Notes under the pieces: model-generated
Seen by the model: only the letters and a program-made list of their open reading frames with translations
The model's database searches: none
Told to the model about the DNA's origin: nothing
DNA from: Roseibium algicola
GTDB lineage: Bacteria > Pseudomonadota > Alphaproteobacteria > Rhizobiales > Stappiaceae
DNA: 64,000 bases
Assembly (NCBI RefSeq): GCF_001999245.1
Contig: NZ_CP019630.1
Span: forward strand, 1,550,001 to 1,614,000
Direction of reading: 5' to 3'
Program-made: the position numbers and the translations under genes
Part shown: positions 43,015 through 52,370 of the stretch, in pieces
How positions within the stretch are numbered: position 1 is the stretch's first letter
Layout: each line of letters begins with the position of its first letter

Positions 43015-44193
43015 TCAGGCCACCTGCCCGGCGGCATGACCGGACGCCCAGGCCCACTGGAAATTGAAGCCGCCGAGATGGCCGGTGACATCGACCACCT
43101 CACCGATGAAATAGAGGCCCGGCACCTTCGTGCTTTCCATGGTCTTGGAGGAGAGTTCCTTCGTGTCCACGCCACCAAGCGTGACTTCCGCCGTGCGGTA
43201 GCCTTCGGTGCCGACCGGCGTCAGCTGCCAGCGGTTCAACTGTTCTGCCGCCCGGCGCAGGACCTTGTCCGACTGGTCTGCCAGACGGCCTTTCAGGGCA
43301 AACGCCTGCGACAACTCATCGGCCAACCGGTTGGGCAGCAATCCGCCGAGTGCTGTCTTCAGGTCCTGTTTCGGGTTCTCCTGCCGGGCTTGCCGCAGGG
43401 TTTCGAAAACGTCGGCCTCAGGAGACAGGTTCACCGAGATGGGCTTGCCTTCCTGCCAGTAGGACGAAATCTGCAGCACCGACGGCCCGGACAGACCCCG
43501 ATGCGTGAAGAGCAGGCCTTCGCGAAACGACGTCTTCTGGAACGAAACGATCGCATCCACCGAAACACCGGCAAGCCGGCCGCACAGTTCCTTGTTGGTA
43601 TCGGAAAAGGTCAGCGGCACCAGCGCCGCGCGCGGGGCAATCACGTTGTGGCCGAAGCGCTTGGCCAGATCATAGCCGAAGCCGGTCGCGCCCATCTTGG
43701 GGATCGAAGGCCCGCCTGTCGCCACAACAAGCGATGCCGCCCGCAACGGCCCCTTGGACGTTGACACGGAAAACCGGTCGTCCGGCTTTTCAATCGCCTT
43801 GATGTCCGTTTCCAGCTGCAACGTGCCGCCGGCCGCTTCCAGCTCGGACAGCAGCATCCGGATGATGTCCTTGGCGCTGTTGTCGCAAAAGAGCTGGCCG
43901 AGTGTCTTCTCGTGCCAGGAAATGCGGTGTTTTTCGACCAGTTTCAGGAAGTCCTGCTGGGTATAGCGCTTCAGCGCGGAGACGCAGAACCTCGGGTTCC
44001 GGGAGAGGAAATTAGCCGGCGAACAATGAATATTCGTGAAGTTGCAGCGCCCCCCGCCGGAAATGCGAATTTTCTCCGCCGGGTTTCTGGCATGGTCGAT
44101 CACGAGCACCTTGCGCCCGCGCTTTGCCGCCTCAATCGCACACATCAGCCCCGCGGCACCGCCACCAAGCACAAGAACATCCAGATCACGCAT
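43015..44193 (-). CDS. HI0933-like NAD(P)/FAD-dependent oxidoreductase (BaiN/YhiN family)
   Basis: This 392-residue flavoprotein has VLVLGGGAAGLMCAIEAAKRGRKVLVIDH at the N-terminus and the family signature EKIRISGGGRCNFTNIH (about residues 41-57). It also shows SLVVATGGPSIPKMGATGFGYDLAKRFGH, and LYFIGEVVDVTGHLGGFNFQWAWASGHAAG at the C-terminus. The canonical YhiN/HI0933 architecture is complete, and the physiological substrate is unknown. ATG at 44193 is the best internal start; the open frame continues 48 codons upstream without family similarity. It is the second member of this family in the window, only distantly like the first at 37801-39054. Confidence 0.83.
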   Translation of the reverse strand: MRDLDVLVLGGGAAGLMCAIEAAKRGRKVLVIDHARNPAEKIRISGGGRCNFTNIHCSPANFLSRNPRFCVSALKRYTQQDFLKLVEKHRISWHEKTLGQLFCDNSAKDIIRMLLSELEAAGGTLQLETDIKAIEKPDDRFSVSTSKGPLRAASLVVATGGPSIPKMGATGFGYDLAKRFGHNVIAPRAALVPLTFSDTNKELCGRLAGVSVDAIVSFQKTSFREGLLFTHRGLSGPSVLQISSYWQEGKPISVNLSPEADVFETLRQARQENPKQDLKTALGGLLPNRLADELSQAFALKGRLADQSDKVLRRAAEQLNRWQLTPVGTEGYRTAEVTLGGVDTKELSSKTMESTKVPGLYFIGEVVDVTGHLGGFNFQWAWASGHAAGQVA

Positions 44194-44260
44194 GGCGGGG
44201 TGTATAGCGGGAATTTCGGGAGGGGGTAAGGGAGATGTGAGCTTGTTTTCTCTACCCCTC

Positions 44261-44306
44261 CGTCTTTCCGGACAAGCGCAGCCAATGCTGCACGCCGATC
44301 CGGAAC
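44261..44306 (+). repeat. Interspersed TCCGGACAAG repeat, copy A
   Basis: CGTCTTTCCGGACAAGCGCA ... GATCCGGAA. The reverse complement of copy B at 44388-44436 matches it through both ends (CCGTCnTTCCGGACAAG and GATCCGGAA). It looks like a member of a dispersed non-coding repeat family. Confidence 0.6.
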
Positions 44307-44387
44307 CCAGTGCGTAAGCGTGAGCATGAGCGAACACTTGTTTGACAGAAAAGGAAGCAGCCGCGCGTGCGCGCGAAATAAGTCTAG

Positions 44388-44436
44388 TTTCCGGATCTGC
44401 GTTCGGCTTTGCCTCACTTGTCCGGAATGACGGGGA
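44388..44436 (-). repeat. Interspersed TCCGGACAAG repeat, copy B (inverted)
   Basis: TTTCCGGATC ... CTTGTCCGGAATGACGGG is the inverted partner of copy A, 82 bp away. Together they could fold into a long hairpin in a transcript. Confidence 0.6.
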
Positions 44437-44459
44437 ACCGAAGCGATCGAAACAGAAAA

Positions 44460-44485
44460 ACCGGCGGCCCTTTCAGGTCGCCGGT
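44460..44485 (-). terminator. Terminator of the liv operon
   Basis: ACCGGCG pairs with CGCCGGT around a short loop; the minus strand continues TTTTTCTG. It lies 28 bp after the livJ stop. Confidence 0.75.
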
Positions 44486-44513
44486 CTCTTAAAAACGCTT
44501 CTTGCGAAGTCGC

Positions 44514-45719
44514 TTATTTCATTTCGGTCAGGACTTCGAAGCCATTCGCACCGACTTCCCAAAGGGCGTAGGTGCCCGGGACGTCGCCCTTTTCATCGAA
44601 GTTGTGGTCGCCGGCAGCGCCCTTGTAATCGATGGCCGTACCGGCTGCGATCAGCTCCTTGGCCTTCTTCCACTCGCCCGGACGGATCGCTTCGCCTTCG
44701 CCGTTGGAGACTTCGGCCATTGCCGCTGCAACGTCTTCCTTCTTGCCGCCGGCCTTTTCGACCGCCAATGCCAGCAGGAACGCCGCGTCATAGGAGGTGG
44801 TGGCAAAGATCGCATCCGGATCGCCGCCGATGCCCTTGAAGGCTTCGTTGAAGATGTCGAGGGATTCGGACTGTTCGCCAACCGGCGAGGACGAAACGAA
44901 GGTGGCCAGGTTTTCGGCACCCAGCTCGTTGATGACTGCTTCGGACTTCATGCCGTCGCCGCCGACGAACTTGTCGAAGAAGCCGTTTTCGAGAGCCTGA
45001 CGCAGGATGGTGAGGCCGGTGCCGTCGCCGTAGTCGAAGATCACCAGCGTGTCCGCGCCGCCCTTGGCGAGTTCGGCAAGGTTGGAACGGTAGGAGGCCT
45101 TGCCTTCCTCATGCGCTGCGAACTGCGTGATTTCACCGCTGAGTTCATCGACGAATTCCGCCTTGAACGCATTGGCAAGACCGGTGCCGTAGTCGTTGTT
45201 GAGGTAAGCGACGGCGACCTTCTCGTAGCCCTGCTCCTTCAGGGTACGTGCCAGTGCACGGCCCTGATAGTCGTCGGACGGCACGGTGCGGAACACGGTG
45301 CCCTTGTCGTCGAGGGTGGAGATTTCCGGCGAGGTGCCGGACGGCGTGATCATGGTGATACCAGCCGGAATGGTGACGGAACCGGCAGCAGCCAGAACCG
45401 CGCCCGAGCAATGCGGACCGACGACGCCGATGACGCCTTCGATGTTCACGGCCTTGGTTGCGGCATCAGTGCCGTTCTGCGGATTGCAGGCGCTGTCGCC
45501 GACAACACCGACCAGCTTTTCGCCATCGCCGATGCCGCCCTGCTCGTTGACCTGCTGAAAGGCCAGCTGCGCGGCGTCGATCATGGCCGGAGCCATGGCT
45601 GCGATCGGGCCGGAGATGCCACCGAGCAAGCCGATCTTGACATCGGCCTTTGCCGGCACGGATGCCAGCGCGGTTGCGGTCATCAGACCGGCTGCAAGTG
45701 CGAGAATCTTGGTTTTCAT
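44514..45719 (-). CDS. livJ: Branched-chain amino acid-type ABC transporter substrate-binding protein
   Basis: This 401-residue periplasmic binding protein has a signal peptide (residues about 1-24, ILALAAGLMTATALASVPAKAD). The mature part shows VKIGLLGGISGPIAAMAPAMIDAAQLAFQQVNEQGGI, GVIGVVGPHCSGAVLAAAGSVTIPAGITMITPSGTSPE, VAVAYLNNDYGTGLANAFKAEF and TSYDAAFLLALAVEKAGG, the LivJ/K layout. ATG at 45719 follows GAGGAGG. It is the last gene of livGFHMJ and has its own 93-bp gap upstream, which may hold a second promoter. The kynB gene at the head of the cluster raises the possibility of an aromatic or kynurenine-type ligand. Confidence 0.88.
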   Translation of the reverse strand: MKTKILALAAGLMTATALASVPAKADVKIGLLGGISGPIAAMAPAMIDAAQLAFQQVNEQGGIGDGEKLVGVVGDSACNPQNGTDAATKAVNIEGVIGVVGPHCSGAVLAAAGSVTIPAGITMITPSGTSPEISTLDDKGTVFRTVPSDDYQGRALARTLKEQGYEKVAVAYLNNDYGTGLANAFKAEFVDELSGEITQFAAHEEGKASYRSNLAELAKGGADTLVIFDYGDGTGLTILRQALENGFFDKFVGGDGMKSEAVINELGAENLATFVSSSPVGEQSESLDIFNEAFKGIGGDPDAIFATTSYDAAFLLALAVEKAGGKKEDVAAAMAEVSNGEGEAIRPGEWKKAKELIAAGTAIDYKGAAGDHNFDEKGDVPGTYALWEVGANGFEVLTEMK

Positions 45720-45812
45720 CAAAGTACCTCCTCATTATTCCGGTCTTCGCCGGGACTTTGGATTTTCGAGGCTCCGCCTCCGGATACCGGGAAGCTAGCC
45801 TGAGGAACGGAC

Positions 45813-46799
45813 CTAAGTGTGATCCGCACCGGATCTTGTTGCACGCCGGTCGCCTCTCAGCGGTTCCGGCAGCAGGCCTTCCGGCCGGAAGCGCAGCACC
45901 AGCTGCAGCATCAGGCCGATCAGGAACAGGCGAATATATTTGGCCTGGATGGCATATTCCGTCGGCAGGCGGTCAGTTGCGATTTCCGACATCGACCAGA
46001 TGATCCAGACCACCGCAGCTCCCAGAATGGCACCGCGGTTGTTGCCGGAGCCTCCAAGGATCAGCATGATCCAGACCAGGAAGGTCGCGACCATCGGGTC
46101 GATGGCTTCCGGGGTGATCGAGCGGTTGAAATGCGCGAACAGCGCACCACCCAGCCCCATCAGGGCCGAGCCGAAAATGAAGGCCTGCAGGCGGCGGAAC
46201 TCGACATCCTTGCCCATGGCCTTGGCGGCGCCTTCATTGTCGCGGATGGCGCGCATCATGCGACCCCAGGGCGCGTTGAACTGACGCTCGACCAGCAGGT
46301 AAGCCGCAATCAGAACGACGATGACAATGGCAAGATAGGCAGCCTGAGACGCCATGTAGGCGCTTTCCTGCGCCAGTGACGGAAACTCCGCCGCAGGGCG
46401 CGGAATACCGGAAATACCGCGGGCACCATTGGTCAGCACCGGTTCGGACTTGACCACAAGTCGAATGATTTCCGCAATCCCGATGGAGGCAATCGCCAGA
46501 TAGTCGGACCGGAACCGCAGACAGATCTTGCCGATAGGCCAGGCCACGAGAGCTGCGGCAAGCATTGCCCCGATCCAGCCGACGAAGAACGGCATGTCAA
46601 AGCCGCCGATACGGCCGTCGGCATGTTCTGTCGTCAGGATCGCGGAGGTATAGGCGCCAACTGCGAAGAACCCGGCAATGCCGGCGTTGAACAGACCGGC
46701 AAAGCCCCATTGAATGTTGAGCCCCAGCGCCAGCAGCGCGTAGATGCCGATGAAGATCGCCATGAAGAGGGCGTAGTTGAGAAGACCGAGATATTCCAT
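45813..46799 (-). CDS. livM: Branched-chain amino acid-type ABC transporter permease LivM
   Basis: This 328-residue inner-membrane permease has hydrophobic helices throughout and the LivM hallmarks ALLALGLNIQWGFAGLFNAGIAGFFAVGAYTSAIL, RSDYLAIASIGIAEIIRLV, the EAA-like loop GRMMRAIRDNEGAAKAMGKDVEFRRLQAFIFGSALMGLGGALFAHFNRSITPEAIDPM, and GGSGNNRGAILGAAVVWIIW. ATG at 46799 follows AGGGGAGGGAG. It lies 13 bp after livH and 93 bp before livJ in the same transcript. Confidence 0.9.
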   Translation of the reverse strand: MEYLGLLNYALFMAIFIGIYALLALGLNIQWGFAGLFNAGIAGFFAVGAYTSAILTTEHADGRIGGFDMPFFVGWIGAMLAAALVAWPIGKICLRFRSDYLAIASIGIAEIIRLVVKSEPVLTNGARGISGIPRPAAEFPSLAQESAYMASQAAYLAIVIVVLIAAYLLVERQFNAPWGRMMRAIRDNEGAAKAMGKDVEFRRLQAFIFGSALMGLGGALFAHFNRSITPEAIDPMVATFLVWIMLILGGSGNNRGAILGAAVVWIIWSMSEIATDRLPTEYAIQAKYIRLFLIGLMLQLVLRFRPEGLLPEPLRGDRRATRSGADHT

Positions 46800-46812
46800 T
46801 TTCTCCCTCCCC

Positions 46813-47685
46813 TTACAGCACTTTGCCCTTGAGCAGCCCGGTCGGGCGCACAAGCAGCATGAACAACAGGATGGCGAAGGCCATTGCGGCCTTGTATTCG
46901 CTCGGGATCACCAGAACCGACAGCTCCTCGGCGATACCGACGATCAGCCCGCCAAGCACGGCCCCCTCGATCCGGCCGACCCCGCCCAGGATGGCGGCAG
47001 CGAACATCGGCAGCAGCATCTGCCAGCCCATCAGCGACTTCAGTTCCGTGTTGAGGCCGAGGAAGACACCGGAGGCAGCACACAGACCACCTGCAATCAC
47101 CCAGGTCAGCATCACGACCTTCTTGTTGTCGATGCCAGAGAGCAAAGCCAGATTGGGGTTGTCCGACATGGCGCGCATGGCCTTGCCCCACTTGGAGCGG
47201 GTCAGGAACAGCTGCAGTCCGCCGACAAGCGCGAGCATGGCGATGACCGTCAGGATTTCACGGTCACGGATGCGCAGGCCGAAATAATTTTCCGGACGGA
47301 CGATGCCGCGGGAATAGGTTTCCGTATCGACACCCCAGACCACCTGCACCACGGCGCGGATCATAAGCGCTATGCCGAGCGAGGCCATCACGGTGACGAT
47401 TTTCGGCCGCTCGCGCAGATGTTCATAGAACACCTTGTCGATGCCGACGGCAACGGCGGCGGTTGCGATGATGGCGATCGGCAAGGCCAGCAGTGGCGAG
47501 ACGCCAAGACCGGTGACAACCGCTAGCGCAATGAAGGCACCAAGCGTCGCCAGATCACCATGCGCCAGATGGGCGTAGCGCAGGATGGCGAAGATCAGCG
47601 TGATGCCAACGGCGCCAAGTGCATAGATCGAGCCGAGCACGATGCCCGGAATGACGTAGAAATTGATGAGCTCAAGAAAATCCAT
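46813..47685 (-). CDS. livH: Branched-chain amino acid-type ABC transporter permease LivH
   Basis: This 290-residue permease partner of LivM begins with IPGIVLGSIYALGAVGITLIFAILRYAHLAHGDLATLGAF and has IVTVMASLGIALMIRAVVQVVWG, the EAA-like SKWGKAMRAMSDNPNLALLSGIDNKKVVMLTWVIAGGLCAASGVFLGL, and MFAAAILGGVGRIEGAVLGGLIVGIAEEL. These segments are diagnostic for LivH-type HAAT permeases. Only 5 bp separate it from livF and 13 bp from livM. Confidence 0.9.
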   Translation of the reverse strand: MDFLELINFYVIPGIVLGSIYALGAVGITLIFAILRYAHLAHGDLATLGAFIALAVVTGLGVSPLLALPIAIIATAAVAVGIDKVFYEHLRERPKIVTVMASLGIALMIRAVVQVVWGVDTETYSRGIVRPENYFGLRIRDREILTVIAMLALVGGLQLFLTRSKWGKAMRAMSDNPNLALLSGIDNKKVVMLTWVIAGGLCAASGVFLGLNTELKSLMGWQMLLPMFAAAILGGVGRIEGAVLGGLIVGIAEELSVLVIPSEYKAAMAFAILLFMLLVRPTGLLKGKVL

Positions 47686-47690
47686 ACCGC

Positions 47691-48398
47691 TCAGCCCCCC
47701 AGGAACATTTCGGCGACTTCACGGTCGGCCAAGAGTTCGGCACCACTACCTTCGTGGCGGTTCTTGCCGGCGGCCAGGACATAGCCCCGGTCGGCAAAGG
47801 CAAGCGCCTGCTTGGCGTGCTGCTCCACCAGGAGAATGGCGACACCGGTGTCGCGCACGTCCCGGCAGATCTGGAAGATCTGTTCCATGTATTTGGGCGA
47901 AAGCCCGGCGGTCGGTTCGTCGAGAAGCAGAAGCTTCGGATCGAGCATCAGCGCCCGGCCCATCGCCACCATCTGCCGCTGCCCGCCCGACAGGGACCCT
48001 GCAAGCGTCTTGCGGCGTTCCTTCAGGTCCGGAAACAGGGTGTAGACCCGGTCATAGGCAGCGCTGAGGTCACCCTTCTTCAGGAAGCCGCCCATCTCCA
48101 GGTTCTCGTGGATCGACATCTCGCGGAAAATGTTGTCGACCTGCGGGACATAGCAGATGCCGCGCTGGACGATGCGGTTGGGAGCCCAACTGGTAATGTC
48201 GTCGCCGTCGAACAGCATGCGGCCGCCGCGGATGGTCAGGAGACCGAAAACGGATTTCATGGCTGTGGACTTGCCGGCACCATTCGGGCCGACGATGACG
48301 ACGATCTCGTCCGCATCCACATGCATGGAGACGTCCTGAAGGATGTCGGCGTCACCATAGCCTCCGGTGATGCCGTCCATGGAAAGAAGTGCTGTCAT
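47691..48398 (-). CDS. livF: Branched-chain amino acid-type ABC transporter ATPase LivF
   Basis: This 235-residue ATPase has Walker A VGPNGAGKSTAMKSV (about residues 37-51), the LivF-type Q-loop ICYVPQVDNIFREMSIHENLEMGG, the signature LSGGQRQMVAMGRALM, Walker B LLLLDEPTAGLSPKYME and VEQHAKQALAFADRGYVL. ATG at 48398 overlaps the livG stop (ATGA), and the frame is open upstream without similarity. It pairs with LivG as the ATPase heterodimer. Confidence 0.92.
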   Translation of the reverse strand: MTALLSMDGITGGYGDADILQDVSMHVDADEIVVIVGPNGAGKSTAMKSVFGLLTIRGGRMLFDGDDITSWAPNRIVQRGICYVPQVDNIFREMSIHENLEMGGFLKKGDLSAAYDRVYTLFPDLKERRKTLAGSLSGGQRQMVAMGRALMLDPKLLLLDEPTAGLSPKYMEQIFQICRDVRDTGVAILLVEQHAKQALAFADRGYVLAAGKNRHEGSGAELLADREVAEMFLGG

Positions 48399-49165
48399 GC
48401 GGCATCTCCCGTGGTTTCGCCCAGATAGGCTTCCAGCACCTGAGGATTGGACCGCACGGTCTGGAAATCGCCCTGGATCAACACCCTTCCCTCGGCCATG
48501 CACACAACGGGATCGCAGAGTTTCTCGATCATTTCCATGTCATGTTCAATCAGGATGAACGTGTAGCCGCGCTCCTTGTTCAGGATCTCGATCTTGGTCT
48601 CGAGCTTGCGCAGCAGGGTGCGATTGACGCCTGCCGCCGGTTCGTCGAGCAGCACAAGTCTGGCATCGGTCATCATGGTGCGGCCCAGTTCCAGAAGCTT
48701 CTTCTGGCCACCGGAAAGGTTGCCGGCCGGCTCGTGCGCGACGTGCGTCAGCTCCAGGAATGCCAGGGTCTCATAGGCCTTTTTCTCGACCTCGGCCTCG
48801 GCAGCCTTCACCCGCCCCCAGGCGAGCCAATTGGAAAACAGGCTTTCGCCCGGCTGAGACGGCGGCACCATCATCAGGTTTTCCAGCGCCGTCAGCTTGT
48901 GAAATTCATGCGGGATCTGGAATGTCCGCACCAGTCCCTTGTGAAACAGCTCATGGCTGGCCAGGCTGGTGACGTCCTCGCCCTGAAACCGGATGCGTCC
49001 GCTTGTCGGTTGCAGTGCCCCTGCGATCAGGTTGAAAAGCGTCGTCTTGCCAGCCCCGTTCGGGCCGATCAATCCGGTGATACTGCCTTCCTCGACGCGG
49101 AACGAGCAGCCATTCACCGCCCGGAATCCGCTGAAATCCATAACGAGCTGATCAAGCTCCAGCAT
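48395..49165 (-). CDS. livG: Branched-chain amino acid-type ABC transporter ATPase LivG
   Basis: This 256-residue ATPase has Walker A IGPNGAGKTTLFNLIAG (about residues 33-49), the LivG-type VRTFQIPHEFHKLTALENLMM, signature LSGGQKKLLELGRTMM, Walker B LVLLDEPAAGVNR and LIEHDMEMIEKLCDPVVCMAEG. It is the first transport gene of the leftward cluster. kynB ends 69 bp upstream on the same strand, with no strong terminator between, so the two may share a transcript. Confidence 0.92.
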   Translation of the reverse strand: MLELDQLVMDFSGFRAVNGCSFRVEEGSITGLIGPNGAGKTTLFNLIAGALQPTSGRIRFQGEDVTSLASHELFHKGLVRTFQIPHEFHKLTALENLMMVPPSQPGESLFSNWLAWGRVKAAEAEVEKKAYETLAFLELTHVAHEPAGNLSGGQKKLLELGRTMMTDARLVLLDEPAAGVNRTLLRKLETKIEILNKERGYTFILIEHDMEMIEKLCDPVVCMAEGRVLIQGDFQTVRSNPQVLEAYLGETTGDAA

Positions 49166-49234
49166 TCACGCTCCTTGCCGCTCCCAACGGTCAGTCTTTT
49201 TCTTATTCCGGCCGCGCTTTCCCGTTTCCCGGAA

Positions 49235-49864
49235 TTAGCGGAGCGGGCGCAAAATGGCCCGAACCGGCGCGGCGTCCAGCCCTTCTAACTTCATTGGCAG
49301 CGCAATCAACTCATAATCACCGGGTTCCACCGCAGAAAGAGCAAGATTTTCCAGAATCAGCATGTCACGGGAACGGGCGATCCCGTGACTGGGCAGGGTT
49401 TCGGAAGGATCCGGGTCGACGGAGGGCACATCCACGCCGATCAACTTGACACCGGCGTCCGCCAGCAGGCTCATGGTTTCCGGTGCCAGAGCCCTGTAGC
49501 CTGCCGGCCAGACCGTAACGTCTCGTTCTTCGGCAAGCCGCACAAGCACTCGAGGCGGGCAGCCTTCAAGGAACGCTTCCAGCTCTTCGGGCTGGCAAAG
49601 CGGACCGGTACCGCGTGCATCGATCAGCCGGGCCGGTCCGACGAAATCATGCAGATCAAGCTGATCGATCGTCAGACCGTCCGGGTCGTAGTGCAGCGGT
49701 GCATCGGCATGGGCTCCGCAATGGCTCGACATGGAAAACTCGCCGACATTCACCGGGCAGTCCTCTGAGATCGTCGCCGTCCAGGAGCTGCGATAAGGCG
49801 CGTCGCCGGGATAGACCGCTATACCCGGCCGCACGGGCGGCGTGATGTCGAACAGATCCGTCAT
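49235..49864 (-). CDS. kynB: Kynurenine formamidase KynB (cyclase family)
   Basis: This 209-residue cyclase-family hydrolase converts N-formylkynurenine to kynurenine and formate. LFDITPPVRPGIAVYPGDAPYRSSWTA starts the protein and the metal-binding motif MSSHCGAHADAPLHYDPDG (residues about 46-64) matches KynB (HxGxHxDAP). GVDVPSVDPDPSETLPSH and LENLALSAVEPGDYELIALPMKLEGLDAAPVRAIL complete the family pattern. ATG at 49864 is taken as the start; the open frame extends far upstream without similarity. It lies upstream of livG on the same strand, while kynU is 2.5 kb away beyond a GGDEF-EAL gene. No tryptophan dioxygenase gene is in the window. Confidence 0.88.
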   Translation of the reverse strand: MTDLFDITPPVRPGIAVYPGDAPYRSSWTATISEDCPVNVGEFSMSSHCGAHADAPLHYDPDGLTIDQLDLHDFVGPARLIDARGTGPLCQPEELEAFLEGCPPRVLVRLAEERDVTVWPAGYRALAPETMSLLADAGVKLIGVDVPSVDPDPSETLPSHGIARSRDMLILENLALSAVEPGDYELIALPMKLEGLDAAPVRAILRPLR

Positions 49865-50291
49865 CTTGAAATATCCTGCTGAAGGGCAATTGCCGCGTTT
49901 CAGACAGTTTGAAACAACCATGGCTGGCAAGTGTTGTAAAGCTGAGCGGACACGCCGGCGACAGGCAGTCAGTTGGCGCAAAACCAGCGCGATACGGCCT
50001 TTTGCAATCGGGGAAAGCTCAAATCCGGCATCCAAGGTGTCGCACAACAATCTGTTGGCGTTTGATGCAAGTTTTATCTATCGGCACTATTCTAAATTCA
50101 GAAACTGAAAGTATCACCAGATCTCGTTAAGTTTGTCAGCGGTTTTCCCGATTTTAAATTGAATGATATATTCACGTTCCTTACACTTCTGCAAAGTTGC
50201 AAATTTGCGTTGCCAGACACGAACTGGCGGCTTCGTCCGTCATGATTTCTGATTTCGAATGCGTTCATCCCGGAGAACGACCCTGTCACAC
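49865..50291. other. Divergent intergenic region between kynB and GGDEF-EAL genes
   Basis: 427 bp, AT-rich toward the right half. It should contain both promoters. No clear operator, riboswitch or small gene could be identified. Confidence 0.4.
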
Positions 50292-52370
50292 ATGTCCGAT
50301 CTTTCCCAGACGCAGCGGGCAACCGAAAAAAGGAAAGCGTCCCTGCCTTTTACACTCGATGACGGCAGGGTGGATCAGGAGCTGATCTTTTCGATTTACG
50401 ATCGTCTCGACACCGGTATCTGGATTTTCGATTTCGACGAGAAATGCATTGTGTGGGCCAATCGCAAGGCGCTTGAGATTACCGATGCCGAATCGCTGGA
50501 AGAGCTGCGGGCACGCGACATGGGCTCGGACATGTCCCATTCGGTGGAACAGCGCCTGCGGCAGTACCAGCAGGATTTCACCAAGCACGACGTGAGCTTT
50601 TCGGAGATCTGGACACTCTATCCGAATGGCAAGGCTCAGGTCCTGCAGGTTGTCATGAGCGGCATCCGGCTGAATGATGGTCGTATGGCGCTGCTGTGCG
50701 AAGGCCGTCCGCATCACGAGCAACAGCCGGAAACGCTCCGAAGCGCCGAAGCGCTGATGCACACCACGGTGATGATCTCGCTGTTTTCCGAAGACGGGCA
50801 ACCTCTTTACCGCAACACGGCCGCGAGGGCAGCCTGCACCGATCTCGCATGCACCTTGTGGGATCATTTCATCGATCAGGTTCTCGCCAAGAACGTGATG
50901 GGCGTCCTCACGGAAAAAGCCACGACCAAGTTCGTGGCGGAGGTCCGGACGAGCGACGGCCTGCGCTGGCACGAAATCACCATCCGCCGCTGCCATGACG
51001 CCGTTACAGGAAAGCCTGCCTTTCTGCTGAGCGAGATCGATGTCACGGAGCTTCACCAGACCAAGGAACGCGCCCAGTATCTTGCAAGCCATGATGCGCT
51101 GACAGGGCTGTCGAACCGGACCTATCTGAAGGAACGCCTGTCGCATGTGAGACAGACTGCGAAGGACAACAACCTGATCGCAACGCTTTATCTCGTGGAT
51201 CTGGACGACTTCAAGATGGTCAACGACACGCTTGGCCATGCTGCAGGCGACCATCTTCTGCAGCTTGTTGCATCCAAACTGAAGGATCTGGCCGGAAACA
51301 ACGACATCGTCGCGCGTCTTGGCGGCGACGAATTTCTGATCTGCCACCTGTCCTCGCCCGAAAGCCCGCGACCGGACTGGTTCGGACAGGCGCTGCTGCA
51401 GGCCTTTACCAGTCCGCATCTGATTGAGGGCAAGCCTCGTCATGTCGGGCTGAGCATCGGCTATGCCCATTATCCGGCCGACGGTACGGACATCGACCAG
51501 CTCATGCGTCATGCGGACCTTGCGCTTTACCAGGCCAAGTCGGAGCGGAAGAACAAATGCGTCCGCTACAAGGAATACATGCGCAAACTCCGGGACAAGC
51601 ACATGTCCCTGAAGAAGGATCTCGAACGGGCAATCCGCGAGAATGAATTCCTGCTGTATTACCAGCCGATTGCCTGCACCCGCACCCAACGTGTTGTCGG
51701 CGCCGAGGCCCTGTTGCGCTGGCAGCACCCCGAAAAAGGCCTGGTCAGTCCCGACGACTTCGTGCCGGTTGCAGAGGAAACCGGCCTCATCAACGAGATC
51801 GGCACCTGGGTCAGCCGGAATGTTGCCTACATGCAGTCCGGGCTCAAGCTGCTGAACGTTTCCGTACCGCTGTCGATGAACGTCTCACCCAAGCAGCTTT
51901 CGGACCCCACGTTTGTTGCCCGCATGCAGAGCCTGCCGAAGGAAACCGGCTGCAATGCGAACGACATCTCGCTGGAAATCACCGAAAGCGTTCTGCTTGG
52001 CGATATTCCGCATGCCTACGAATCCCTGACGAAGCTGAAAGCCGCCGGCTACCGGATCGTTATCGACGATTTCGGCACCGGCTATTCCAACCTGGCCTAT
52101 CTGCACAACTATCCGATCGACGGTATCAAGATCGACCGGATGTTCATGAACGACATTGCCACCGGCGGCGCCATCGTGAAGCTGATCCTGTCGCTGGCAT
52201 CAGCGCTTGATGCCAGCGTTGTCGCCGAAGGGGTGGAAACCGTTGAACAGCGGGCCTGGCTGTCTGAAAACGGCTGCAACCGTTTCCAGGGCTTCCTCTA
52301 TTCCAAACCGGTGCCAGAACAGCAGTTTATCGACATGCTGCAGGCCCAGGTTCGCGTCGCGGCTATGTGA
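50292..52370 (+). CDS. PAS-GGDEF-EAL cyclic di-GMP turnover protein
   Basis: This 692-residue cytoplasmic protein has two PAS-like regions (about residues 30-130 with IFDFDEKCIVWANRKALEITDAES, and about 150-260 with MISLFSEDGQPLYRNTAARAA). A GGDEF domain follows (about 265-435: LASHDALTGLSNRTYLKERL, intact GGDEF), then an EAL domain (about 445-690: YYQPIACTRTQRVVGAEALLRWQHP, LEITESVLL, VIDDFGTGYSNLAYL, VVAEGVET). Active-site residues for both c-di-GMP synthesis and hydrolysis are present, so net activity cannot be predicted. ATG at 50292 and an in-frame ATG at 50259 are both possible and neither has a strong ribosome binding site. It separates kynB from kynU and is convergent with kynU. Confidence 0.87.
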   Translation: MSDLSQTQRATEKRKASLPFTLDDGRVDQELIFSIYDRLDTGIWIFDFDEKCIVWANRKALEITDAESLEELRARDMGSDMSHSVEQRLRQYQQDFTKHDVSFSEIWTLYPNGKAQVLQVVMSGIRLNDGRMALLCEGRPHHEQQPETLRSAEALMHTTVMISLFSEDGQPLYRNTAARAACTDLACTLWDHFIDQVLAKNVMGVLTEKATTKFVAEVRTSDGLRWHEITIRRCHDAVTGKPAFLLSEIDVTELHQTKERAQYLASHDALTGLSNRTYLKERLSHVRQTAKDNNLIATLYLVDLDDFKMVNDTLGHAAGDHLLQLVASKLKDLAGNNDIVARLGGDEFLICHLSSPESPRPDWFGQALLQAFTSPHLIEGKPRHVGLSIGYAHYPADGTDIDQLMRHADLALYQAKSERKNKCVRYKEYMRKLRDKHMSLKKDLERAIRENEFLLYYQPIACTRTQRVVGAEALLRWQHPEKGLVSPDDFVPVAEETGLINEIGTWVSRNVAYMQSGLKLLNVSVPLSMNVSPKQLSDPTFVARMQSLPKETGCNANDISLEITESVLLGDIPHAYESLTKLKAAGYRIVIDDFGTGYSNLAYLHNYPIDGIKIDRMFMNDIATGGAIVKLILSLASALDASVVAEGVETVEQRAWLSENGCNRFQGFLYSKPVPEQQFIDMLQAQVRVAAM

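Larger units (their letters stand above)
44194..44513. other. Intergenic region with paired repeats between flavoprotein and liv genes
   Basis: 320 bp with two inverted copies of a TCCGGACAAG...GATCCGGAA repeat (44261-44306 and 44388-44436) and the livJ terminator (44460-44485). No gene. Confidence 0.6.
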
